This document shows positions 18,881-26,847 of a stretch of 64,000 nucleotides of DNA, piece by piece (the first letter of the stretch is position 1; each line of letters starts with the position of its first letter). Source of the DNA: JAWKZG01 sp041396125 (GTDB lineage Bacteria; Pseudomonadota; Gammaproteobacteria; Competibacterales; Competibacteraceae). The stretch lies in the NCBI GenBank assembly GCA_041396125.1, contig JAWKZG010000009.1, positions 1 through 64,000 of the forward strand. Reading direction: 5' to 3'. The notes beneath the pieces are model-generated. The model did not search any database, was not told the origin of the DNA, and saw nothing but the letters and a program-made list of their open reading frames with translations. A program made the position numbers and the translations under genes.

Positions 18881-20293
18881 TTACAATTTTTGTACTCGAA
18901 CAAGGCGACGAATTCTCTCAGGGGTGATTTTGCTAAAGCCGTGCGGACTATTCACAAGAGTGTTACGTGTTTCAAGGATGGCTACTTGTTTTTTTTTAGA
19001 CTGCCGATAATAATGCATGAACAACTCTTGAAGCGCCGTATTCCGTGCAGCAAAATCTTTGCACTTTTCAGCCTGAAAAAATCGACGACTTAGTTCCTTT
19101 GGTCCTGGTATGGCACCACTGCTATTTTGCTTTGACTCAATAGTATCACCATGACCTACCAACTCGGTTGGTAGTAAATTTTCGGCTCTAATGTCATTGT
19201 CTGATTTGTCTTGTTTCAGCCAATCATTTACTTGCTGTCTTGAAAAATATGTTTTATAGCCCGGTCCATCGCTTCCAGCCACAGCTATGGGTAACCTTGC
19301 CGAGTGCAACAAACCAGACGCGATAGCTTTAGCAATTTTGTCTCTCAAACCCTGTCGATCATCCGTCGGATAGTCAAGTAAAAACTCATCCACCGTGACA
19401 GGATCAGAGATAATCAGTTTCAAACGTGCCAGCGGATCAGCATGTGATAGTGGCAATTGCCCAATGCGCGACTTTTCCCATTGAGACAGTTTGCGCTGTA
19501 CCTCGTAATCGGGGTTTAACCCAAGCGTAATGGGGTACTTGCCGTCACGAATACCACGTTCCACGTAATGAAGTGGATGTGAACACCACAGTATTTCTTG
19601 TTTACGTAGCTTGGATAAAAGATAGGCTTTCGCATCATTCTCACTTAATCCTAAATATGCGCGGGTTTGTTCAAAAATTGAGCCAGCGAGTTTGCGGTTT
19701 AAAATTTTTGATCTGCGCACGATCAAAATAAAGCTCATTTAGAACCGTCAACAAATCGTGTTTAGGATCATCCGTGTTGGGGAAATCATGCTGATCGATA
19801 AGCTGGGTGGTTTGAGGGTCTTCTAGTAGATCAGCGGTCGGATACCTAAGTACGCTATCATCCTCGTAAGCGGTTAGTTCGCTATGATATACCCACAAAG
19901 CTATTTCTTCGGCGCAGGCATCATAACGGGCTTCAAGTGCTTCCTGCGCAACAGGGAATTCCACCAGATCGGGGGCGTGCTTCAAAAGCCAAGCGCGATA
20001 ATTCTCTATCCATTCTCTACAAGTCAATCCTTCATTTTTAATGAACGACTCAAATTCCCTTGGTGTGGCAGGGAACGCCAATACGGGTTTGCTTAAGTCC
20101 TTCTTAGGATGCTCTGCAAGTATTGCGCGTTCTTCTGGTGTTAACCAAACATCCTTGATCGGATCATCGGGAAACGTACTGTAGATACCATCGGTTGCAA
20201 GTCGCAATCCAGGCGCTATCTCTTCGTCATGTAGGGCTTTTTGCTCACGGCGCAAATGCGTACGAAATCATCATAGCCGATTAGCAACTTCAT
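18881..20293 (-). CDS. Hypothetical element protein (two frameshifts)
   Basis: Two minus-strand frames (20255-19671 and 19738-18881) overlap by 68 bases in a run of A/T. They are best read as one protein of about 470 residues, with the switch near KNFNRKLAGSIFEQ. The true start is probably ATG at 20293 (MKLLIGYDDF), needing a further one-base shift to reach LRREQKALHDEEIAPGL. Visible features: an acidic, Pro-containing N-terminus (WLTPEERAILAEHPKKDL), a helical middle, and a basic C-terminal stretch (FFQAEKCKDFAARNTALQELF, then ITPERIRRLVRVQKL). No known domain is recognised. It lies between the integrase and the AlpA-like gene, so a role in element biology is likely. Confidence 0.55.
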
Positions 20294-20394
20294 AGTGGCA
20301 CTCCTGCTAAGTGCATCTGCAATACAGATTGCCCGCCCAGGCCGGTTGCAGAATCCCGGCTTTTCGGTGATCAGCCTATGGCGGGCAAATTTAT

Positions 20395-21633
20395 TCAGCC
20401 AGCATGCTTGTTCTTCAGCGGTACAACTTCAGCTGTATCTCTCATTTCAGCTGCTTTCAAAATAAAAATCGGTGATTCTCTGCATGGATTTCGCAACCGC
20501 TCGGTATCGATCACAATATACCCGCTGGTCACATCTGCATTACCGCTCTTGTGGTTCAGCAACCGCTTGAGAGTATAAGGAGGAATCTCCAGGCTCTCAG
20601 CGATAGTTATGAAAGTTCGTCTTAAATCGTGTACGGTCACTCTGACACCGCTGATTTGGGCTATTCTAGCGGTCGCCGTTTTTGGCTCTTCCAGGTGTCC
20701 ACTACGGCTGGTAGACGATGGGAATACCCATTCACTGTTAGTCTGTCTCTGCCGCCGGGCCAGCATTTCATAAAGATAGTCGGAAAGCGGCAATGTATGT
20801 TCGATGCTATTTTTAGTATCCAACACTGTTAGCTTCCCTCCAGCCAGGTCTATATCGGTCCACCGCAACCGACTTGCTTCACGCCGGCGCAATCCGGTCA
20901 GCAAAACAAATTGCAAATAATCTCGAAATACCTCATCCAGCACAGCAGTTGCTCGCCACCAATCGGCTAATTGATAAACTTCGACGTGCCCCTTTCGACG
21001 ATCTTCGCGGTTCCATGAACGATCATGACTCAACGCATGTACAGGGTTTTCAATCAAAATCGGCTTTCCATTTTCATCACGATATTCACCCATAGCGTAA
21101 TTCAGCACGGCACGTAAAACGCGCATCGTCTGGTTTGCAGCCGTAGGCGAAACATGCGACAGCTCTTATGCCGGCGTCGAACCATATCCCAAGTGATAGT
21201 CGGGATTGGCTTTCTCTGCCAGTCTTTGAGATGTCGATTCATCACCCGAGCGTAAATATCGCGAGTGTTAGGCTTAAGTGTGGTACGAGCAGCGATGTAT
21301 GCCATGTAGGCAGTTTTTAGCGTAACAGCACGTGATTGAGCAGCGCGCCGTTCGGCATTGACACTGCGACCCGCCACCATTTTGGGTCGGTACTCGTCGG
21401 CCAAAGCCCGCGCCTGAGTAGGAGTAATATCGGGATAACGTCCCAGTGTTACCCGCTCAGCACCTTTGCCGCGAACGCGTCGGCGCAGCACAAATGTTTT
21501 GGTTCCGGTAGCGGTAACCCGCAGCTCAAGGCCAGGGGTGACGGTGTCATGGTAGACGGTACGTTTGCCTGATGGAGCTGAGGGCAAAGCGTCCAAAAAG
21601 CGGTTTGGTAAATTTAATATGATTGTCTGGCAT
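20395..21633 (-). CDS. Tyrosine recombinase/integrase of second element, DUF4102 type (frameshifted)
   Basis: The N-terminal DUF4102 arm-binding domain (PSAPSGKRTVYHDTVTPGL, LGRYPDITPTQARALA) and the core-binding region lie in one frame to ~21130. The catalytic domain lies in another from 21126: Arg in LLTGLRRREASRL, HDLRRTF, a late His in LNHKSGNADVT, and the Tyr nucleophile in SGYIVIDTERL. One base change near 21125-21165 separates them, and a second near the start is needed to join ATG 21633 to LPNRFLDAL. The gene begins about 160 bases from the att repeat at 21795 and reads away from it, mirroring the first integrase. It should recombine the tRNA-Met 3' end. Confidence 0.85.
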
Positions 21634-21646
21634 AACGATTTTCTCT

Positions 21647-21675
21647 GGCCACGCCGGGGCCACACTGGGGCCACG
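21647..21675. repeat. Three GGCCAC direct repeats at 11-base spacing
   Basis: GGCCACGCCGG, GGCCACACTGG and GGCCACG follow one another directly, just upstream of the integrase start. One-helical-turn spacing and position between integrase and att suggest arm-type or regulatory sites. GGCCAC also occurs twice at 2099-2117 at the other end of the element. Confidence 0.45.
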
Positions 21676-21794
21676 TTAGAGGTTAAATTTTATTAAACCC
21701 TATTAAACTTCAGAGCCAAAAATAATCAGTTAATGCACTGATTTATTTATCGTTATTAATACCAGTTAAGGTTTATTAAAACAATAGCAGCGTA

Positions 21795-21845
21795 ACTCAT
21801 AATGATGGGGTCCCTAGTTCGAATCTAGGCATAGCCACCAATTTT
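21795..21845 (+). other. Attachment site 2: 3' half of tRNA-Met
   Basis: This 51-base sequence is identical to 2009-2059 and carries the anticodon-to-CCA half of tRNA-Met. It is the right junction of the second element and the left junction of the third. As at copy 1, there is no 5' half of the tRNA upstream (bases 21740-21794 are AT-rich and do not fold as a D-arm). Confidence 0.85.
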
Positions 21846-22289
21846 TCAATAAGTTATATAAATTTCTACACCAAACCCCAAACCCATGTAGACGCTATGT
21901 AGACGGACACATGCCTGTCGCTAAGCCTGCTCTGCCTGGTTACTCACTCAGTTCCTGTCGTTACCTGTGGGTGACGGACTACAAATCCGCATAAAAATTT
22001 GAGTGGTTGATTGGAATCGTCAAACGGGAATTCCCGGATCAGGTCTTGTTCTGAACGCCAGCGATTCACAACGTAAGCTGGATAGCTTCTAAACGTATTG
22101 TTTCGCGCAGCGCGCCCAAACTGCACGTAATGGTGTACCACCCCTTTCATCACCCAACCAACTTATTCCATTTCACAAGTACGCTGATAGCGATCGATGT
22201 TCCATGAGGATGCTTTAATCGCTAATTATCCCAACAGCACCAATCCAGACCAAGGTGCGCTTGCATCACCCATGTTCCCTGCCGTTCAC
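21846..22289. other. Left part of third element, no supported gene
   Basis: A 69-codon minus-strand frame (22153-21944, GRAARNNTFRSYPAYVVNRW) is moderately protein-like but matches nothing that I recognise and lacks a good ribosome site, so it is not called. Nothing else stands out. Confidence 0.3.
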
Positions 22290-22530
22290 CAACCGCTATT
22301 TTTGTACTATCCTTCGTTGCACTTGATTGTCGGAATCAGAGGATGCCAGGGTGAAGAAAACGACGATGGAAACGTACTGGGTGCCAGAGGTCAACAACTT
22401 GGGTAGCTATGGCCGCTGGGCGTTTGCAGAGTTTACCGATGTGTATGAGATGCAGGCGGATTTTGCAGACAAAGTAAAAGCCGAGTTCGGCAAACTGCTG
22501 AACTTCGCACAGACAGATCGGGCTGCCTAA
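22290..22530 (+). pseudogene. C-terminal remnant of a large restriction endonuclease (Res-like)
   Basis: Two frames together give HLIVGIRGCQGE then DARVKKTTMETYWVPEVNN and LGSYGRWAFAEFTDVYEMQADF, ending at 22530. As I recall the family, this is the extreme C-terminus of large type III-like restriction proteins, where the first part is normally a nuclease strand of the form ILEIKGYRGE. Here the acidic and lysine positions of that strand read Gly and Arg, so catalysis would be lost even if the rest existed. Everything upstream of about 22290 is missing. It is a leftover of a former R-M system in this element. Confidence 0.55.
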
Positions 22531-22582
22531 GCAATGTCGAGTACGCTATTCTGGATGAGCAAAAAATAGTGAGGTATTAGCC

Positions 22583-22804
22583 ATGAAAAGCATCACTCTG
22601 CATGCCGATGAGAAACTGATTGAAGCCGCCCAAGAGCGGGCACGTATTGAGCATACCACCCTGGACGAGCAACTTCGCCTATGGTTGGAAGATTACGTCC
22701 AGCGGAAAAGCCAGGCCCAGCAAGCGGTGCAGGTTATGCGTGAACTGCAAGGCAAAGTACGCATTGGTCGCAAGCTCACTCGGGATGAGATGAATGAGCG
22801 TTGA
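22583..22804 (+). CDS. VapB-like antitoxin
   Basis: 73 residues. MKSITLHADEKLIEAAQERARIEHTTLDEQLRLWLEDY fits a ribbon-helix-helix antitoxin: short beta strand, then two helices. The C-terminal tail (VQVMRELQGKVRIGRKLTRDEMNER) would wrap the toxin. Its stop overlaps the start of a PIN-toxin gene by 11 bases, the classic coupled arrangement. Because the toxin next door is gutted, the antitoxin is probably an orphan. A fair ribosome site (GAGGT) lies upstream. Confidence 0.75.
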   Translation: MKSITLHADEKLIEAAQERARIEHTTLDEQLRLWLEDYVQRKSQAQQAVQVMRELQGKVRIGRKLTRDEMNER

Positions 22805-23019
22805 GAGCTTTATCGATACCAATGTATTTATTTATCAACTCGAACGCGTGGATACTCGCAAGGCCGATACTGCCGCGTTACCGGTTTAGTTTTTACGACA
22901 GTCTGATCGTTACTGCTGCCCTCGAAGCCGGCTGCAAAACGCTATACAGCGAGGATTTACAGCATGGCCAGCAGATCGAAGCGCTGACTGTCAGGAATCC
23001 ATTTCACGAACTGAAATAG
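22794..23019 (+). pseudogene. PIN-domain toxin (VapC-like), internally deleted
   Basis: ATG at 22794 opens MSVESFIDTNVFIYQLERVD, the start of a PIN ribonuclease with its first catalytic Asp. After about 30 codons the frame closes. The C-terminal end of a PIN domain (FYDSLIVTAALEAGCKTLYSEDLQHGQ) then appears in a different frame and runs to 23019. The middle of the fold (about 70-80 residues expected) is absent. The gene therefore keeps both ends but cannot make a toxin. Confidence 0.75.
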
Positions 23020-23024
23020 AACTC

Positions 23025-23966
23025 ATGAAATTCTGGGTCGGTGTAACTGATAACAAATGGTTCAATTATCTGGCAGCTGGAAACTTCGACGAAGTTAATT
23101 TCTGGCAACCCAGCGCGACACCTCCATTTAAATATGCCCCGCCAGGCATGCCGTTTCTATTCAAACTAAAAAAACCCTATAACCATATCGCGGGTGGTGG
23201 TTTTTTTGTGACTTATAGCACGCTGCCTATTGCGCTGGCCTGGGAGGTTTTCGGCGAGAAAAATGGCGCCAGATCGATTGATGCTCTCCACGCTATGCTT
23301 GAGCCATTATCAGGTAATCGTCGAATGGCGAGAAATATCGGATGTACCATTCTTACCGACCCATTCTTTCTTTCTCCAGATCAATGGATTGCTGATCCAG
23401 CTGGCTGGTCGAGCAACATCGTTCGAGGGAAGAGCTACGATACGGCTTCAGACGAAGGTGCAGCGATCTGGGATACTTTAGAAGAACGAATCGTCGCAAA
23501 CCAACCCAGCTCCCAATCGACCGAATCCAGTACTTTGATTACAGCGGTAAACGAAATCAAAGGACGATACGGAAAGTCAGTTCTTATAAAACCAAGGCTG
23601 GGCCAATCGGCATTTCGAGTACTGGTTACCGATGCTTATAAACGCAGATGTGCTATTACTGGCGAAAAAACGTTAGTTGCACTGGAAGCGGCGCATATTG
23701 TGCCGTTTTCTAAGGATCGTTCTCATGATGTCCAGAATGGCTTGTTATTACGCGCTGATTTCCATCGGCTTTTTGATGTTGGGCTGGTCAGCGTCACGCA
23801 AGACTTAAAAATACAAATCAGCCCAAGAATCAAAGAGAACTGGTTTAATGGCAAAGCATATTACCGGCTACATAACACACCGTTGACGGTGCTGCCGGAT
23901 TTACCCGAACAACAGCCAGATCCAGATCGCCTCGGCTGGCATTACAAGAACTGCTTCCAAGCCTGA
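23025..23966 (+). CDS. HNH endonuclease with EVE-like N-terminal domain
   Basis: 313 residues, intact. The C-terminal third is an HNH_2-type nuclease: CAITGEKTLVALEAAHIVPF (first His ~222) and NGLLLRADFHRLFDVGL (Asn and second His ~238-248). The N-terminal ~140 residues start MKFWVGVTDNKWFNYL and include PPGMPFLFKLKKP and GGGFFVTYS. This resembles the EVE/PUA-like readers that in some characterised enzymes bind modified cytosine before an HNH domain. By analogy it may be a modification-dependent restriction enzyme; the reader call is inference. It sits between a dead VapBC pair and a MazG-like gene. Confidence 0.75.
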   Translation: MKFWVGVTDNKWFNYLAAGNFDEVNFWQPSATPPFKYAPPGMPFLFKLKKPYNHIAGGGFFVTYSTLPIALAWEVFGEKNGARSIDALHAMLEPLSGNRRMARNIGCTILTDPFFLSPDQWIADPAGWSSNIVRGKSYDTASDEGAAIWDTLEERIVANQPSSQSTESSTLITAVNEIKGRYGKSVLIKPRLGQSAFRVLVTDAYKRRCAITGEKTLVALEAAHIVPFSKDRSHDVQNGLLLRADFHRLFDVGLVSVTQDLKIQISPRIKENWFNGKAYYRLHNTPLTVLPDLPEQQPDPDRLGWHYKNCFQA

Positions 23967-23978
23967 GATGGAGAAAGC

Positions 23979-24329
23979 ATGACGCTAATTGCAAATGATG
24001 TTTTTGAGCAGCTTTTGTCGTTTAGAAAAGAGCGAGATTGGGAACAATTCCATACGCCGAAAAATCTGTCCGCCGCTCTTTCGGTTGAAGCCGCCGAGCT
24101 TCTTGAATTTTTTCAATGGGCTAGGGAAAGCGATCTGGCCGAAACTGTCGCCCGTGAGCGCAAAGCAATCGAGGATGAGATTGCTGACATTGCGATATTG
24201 TTGAGCTATTTCTGTCACGACCTAGAGATCGATCTTGACGCAGCAGTTCGCTCAAAGCTCGAAAAAAATAGACAGAAATACCCGGTACACCTCGCCCGTG
24301 GCAACTCGACGAAATATGATCGATTGTAG
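23979..24329 (+). CDS. MazG-like nucleotide pyrophosphohydrolase
   Basis: 116 residues, all helical. The metal-binding motifs of the all-alpha NTP pyrophosphatases are visible: SVEAAELLEFFQW (ExxE-type) and EDEIADIAILLSYF (ExxD-type). FRKERDWEQFHTPKNLS at the start is typical of the short MazG-like/dCTPase group. It would hydrolyse non-canonical or excess (d)NTPs to monophosphates in the cytoplasm. It starts 12 bases after the HNH gene and probably shares its transcript; such enzymes are frequent in defence islands. Confidence 0.85.
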   Translation: MTLIANDVFEQLLSFRKERDWEQFHTPKNLSAALSVEAAELLEFFQWARESDLAETVARERKAIEDEIADIAILLSYFCHDLEIDLDAAVRSKLEKNRQKYPVHLARGNSTKYDRL

Positions 24330-24342
24330 TCACAGGGTTCAC

Positions 24343-24699
24343 ATGCCCAAAGCCCGCATGAACACCGATCTGCACATGGCGGATGATCTCGAAAACACCA
24401 GCAAGGGCAATCTGCTCGTCATCTTCGGCGATGCCGACAGTGGGCAGATACAAGTCAAAGTCAACGGCATGGACGTGTTCCACCCCAACACCGGCGAAGT
24501 CCGTTCCGACGGCCCCGAAGGCATCGCCTGCTGGTTCATCGACACCGACTACAACGAAGAAAGCTTCTTCGTCCGCCACGCTTATTTCCTTGGCGCGAAC
24601 GACCCGTACAAAGCCCTGAAAACCACCCTCAAAGCCGAGATCAACGAAGATGCCTGGATATCTACTCGATTACTGGGTTCCGCGCACCCGCTACGGTGA
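24343..24699 (+). pseudogene. C-terminal remnant of an R-M subunit (methyltransferase-like)
   Basis: The text MPKARMNTDLHMADDLENT, then VKVNGMDVFHPNTGEVRSDG, IACWFIDTDYNEESFFVRHA and YFLGANDPYKALKTTLKAEI resembles, from memory, the C-terminal part of large DNA methyltransferases paired with the Res-like protein whose scrap lies at 22290. After EINEDAW the match ends abruptly, and the frame runs on for 13 unrelated residues, so this piece is cut at both ends. It is read as the second relic of the lost R-M system. The subunit assignment is moderate; the remnant status is firmer. Confidence 0.45.
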
Positions 24700-24845
24700 C
24701 AAAACCATTCGGACAGATGTGGTTTAGTTACCGCTTACATTGAGGCTGCCAAGCCACCTGACTCCCCTTCCAGCAGCAGGGGAGTTATGAGGCAAACTGT
24801 CATGTAGTCAATTTTGTATTACAACTTATCGAACGAGCTCATATC
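24700..24845. other. Intergenic with short hairpin
   Basis: ACTCCCC and GGGGAGT (about 24761-24787) can pair across an 11-base loop, but no T-run follows, so a terminator is not asserted. No gene is seen. Confidence 0.3.
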
Positions 24846-24999
24846 ATGCCTACCAGCGTAAGACTCGAACGAGACCAAGCAGGGGCCCTATGCTTTGGTA
24901 GCCGATCTGATCGGTATCGCGCAGGGCGGACCGGATGATATAGCACGGCACCACAAGCAGGCGTTCCGCGACCTACTGGCCAGTAAACAGCGTCGATGA
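24846..24999 (+). pseudogene. Antitoxin remnant upstream of PIN toxin
   Basis: ATG at 24846 starts MPTSVRLERDQ, a ribbon-helix-helix-type beginning. The frame then breaks, and another frame reads PYALVADLIGIAQGGPDDIARHHKQAFRDLL with a stop at 24997-24999 that overlaps the toxin start. The two pieces add up to fewer residues than a usual antitoxin, so a short internal loss plus frameshift is likely. If it is truly dead, the neighbouring PIN toxin would be unopposed. Confidence 0.55.
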
Positions 25000-25415
25000 G
25001 CCAAATCCTTATTGACGCTGGTCCTTTAGTTGCCCTACTGCATAAAGGCGATCAGGATCACGCGCTTTGCGTTGATGTGCTTAAACGTCTGCAGGAACCT
25101 CTATTAACCACCTGGATGCCGGTAACCGAAGCCATGTATTTGCTGGGATTTTCAGTTGTCGCCCAAAGCGCGCTGCTGGAGATGATCGAGCGTGGCATGC
25201 TCAAGCTTTTACCGCTGGATATCGAGGCGCTGCCGGAAATTCGAAAACTCATGCGGCAGTACGCAGACTTACCGATGAATTTTGCCGACGCGACGCTGGT
25301 GCAAGCGGCAAAAAGACATGGCATAGACCAGATTTTTACACTGGACCGGCGCGATTTTGCCGTTTATCGCTTGGGACGGAATAAGGCATTCACCATCATT
25401 CCTGAGGCCATTTAG
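24996..25415 (+). CDS. PIN-domain toxin (VapC-like)
   Basis: 139 residues, intact. Catalytic acids are visible: Asp in LIDAGPLVAL (residue ~7), Glu in VTEAMYLLG (~45), Asp in NFADATLVQAA (~98) and Asp in IFTLDRRDF (~116). This is the expected set for an Mg-dependent PIN ribonuclease. It overlaps the stop of the upstream antitoxin remnant by four bases. It is the last gene before attachment site 3, where an integrase would be expected. Confidence 0.8.
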   Translation: MSQILIDAGPLVALLHKGDQDHALCVDVLKRLQEPLLTTWMPVTEAMYLLGFSVVAQSALLEMIERGMLKLLPLDIEALPEIRKLMRQYADLPMNFADATLVQAAKRHGIDQIFTLDRRDFAVYRLGRNKAFTIIPEAI

Positions 25416-25542
25416 AAGATTAGTGCCGGGATTTTGCGGGAATCCGTCGTGCATTGTTATGCACAGTACAGTACAGTATTTTTTGCTACGGGCGTCCCAG
25501 AAAAATACAATATATTCAGTTAATTAAAAACAAATACTCGCT

Positions 25543-25611
25543 CTCATAATGATGAGATTCCCAGCTCGAATCTAGACATAGCCACCAATTTTTCAAAGAC
25601 TTACGCTAAAT
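25543..25611 (+). other. Attachment site 3: diverged 3' half of tRNA-Met
   Basis: The sequence aligns with copies 1 and 2 over the anticodon-to-CCA part but has several substitutions (for example GATGAGATTCCCAGCTCGAA instead of GATGGGGTCCCTAGTTCGAA). It could no longer form a good T-stem. The bases to the right, CAAAGACTTACGCTAAAT, match those after copy 1. This is the probable outer boundary of the element array and the return to chromosome. Confidence 0.7.
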
Positions 25612-25707
25612 GCACAAACTTTCAAAAACTCCGGGCCAGCCATGGGCTAACCTTTGGTGCAACTTTCTATAGCGGCTTATTTCATTTGGCACTTGCTAAA
25701 AACCCAT

Positions 25708-25739
25708 TAATTGACGGGTACTAAAGTCCTTTACCAGGT
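25708..25739. mobile_element. Solo terminal repeat of an IS3-family element
   Basis: TTGACGGGTACTAAAGTCCT and the bases after it match the right end of the IS at 57447-58679 (TAACTGGTTGGTACTAAAATCC...). No transposase sequence adjoins it, so this is a relic end. The surrounding bases up to 26068 hold no gene that I can support. Confidence 0.45.
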
Positions 25740-26068
25740 CCCCCGTTACAGGTACCAGAAAACCAACCATCTGAGTCGTAAATCGCCACGCCTTGCGGAC
25801 GATCGAGCTGACCCAATCCAGCCCGCTGCGATCCGCCTGTGCTGGATGAAACCGGCTAACCTTGACCTTCCGCAGGAGGATAAGTGAGTCACCGAGCCAT
25901 AACGCGAGTGAACCCATAAGCGCCAGCCCTCGACCCTGCCACGTAGGCTGAAGCAGGGAACCCAAGTTAATTCATGACGGTACAGGGTGCTAGCGCCAAA
26001 GCTGTCCCATGCCGTACCCACGTTCATATCGATATATAACGCGGAAAGGTTTACGACATTTGTTGCCT

Positions 26069-26093
26069 GGATTCCCGCCTGCTCGGGAATGAC
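26069..26093. repeat. REP-like palindrome
   Basis: GGATTCCCGCCTGCTCGGGAATGAC can fold through ATTCCCG/CGGGAAT. The inverted form recurs at 56277-56301. Short palindromes of this kind are commonly dispersed in intergenic DNA. Confidence 0.55.
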
Positions 26094-26145
26094 GTGACAG
26101 TACAGAACGATGCCCATTCATACGCTTTTTGTATGAGGAGAAAAG

Positions 26146-26847
26146 GTGAATAAAAAAACGATACTGCTGGAGAACGCCGGTAAAGCAGAGCACCTTGCCA
26201 GCGCAACGGATACGCTTTTGCCATCCTGGCCGCCGGGCTCTCGATCTGGCAACATGCCGCCGGCTTGTGGCAATGAAACCCTTTTACCGCAAGCTCTTGG
26301 GTCGTTTTCCTCTAAACCAGTACGGCAAGCAAGACCATATCGGCCATTCGCGGGCGCGCCGCGCAGTGGTGATCACCGTGGGCGGGAAAACAAGCGGCAT
26401 GCATCGGCTGGGTCGCCGAGATAATCTGGGCGCGGTGGATTTGGCGAGAACCCTGCGTGAGTTACACATACTCCAGACCGGTTCCGGCAATGTCAGCGAA
26501 AATTGACCGGGCAGAACAGGTGCTGGCGCAGGTAATCAGCAGCATACGCAACCGGCTTCATGGGCGGGACGGACGAGCCAGTGTCAGCGCCAACAAACGT
26601 GGTAAACGCCTGCAGCGACTGGTTAGCTGAAATAGATACCATTAAGATCTTGCTCGCCGCTCACGATCTCAAGGCCAGGCGTCGATTTGCCAATCTCATG
26701 GCACAGGCCTCTGAACCGGCGCTGAGGCAGGAACTGGCCGCCGTAGGGCAAGCGATCGAAGGTTTGCAGTTCGCAGAGGCATTGCATGAACTGTCGCGTC
26801 TACAGCACACCTGGGGGTACCACCCTTCTGCAGAGGACAACAAATGA
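26146..26847 (+). pseudogene. Degraded response-regulator/HPt-like gene
   Basis: The region is coding-like but broken into at least three frames. The first part begins MNKKTILLENAGKAEHLAS and continues in another frame (ILAAGLSIWQ, then ATCRRLVAMKP), reminiscent of a receiver domain start. A later frame (26560-26847) gives LLAAHDLKARRRFANLMAQA and EGLQFAEALHELSRLQ, similar to helical output ends of signalling proteins. Its stop overlaps the ATG of the TonB receptor, so it belongs to that transcription unit. The family call is tentative; that it is part of the signalling operon is more certain. Confidence 0.35.

Noticed and set aside
25746..26117. Minus-strand frame of 123 codons right of the element array
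   Set aside because: The translation is rich in Arg, Trp and Ser without pattern, and it runs across a REP-like palindrome; no ribosome site.
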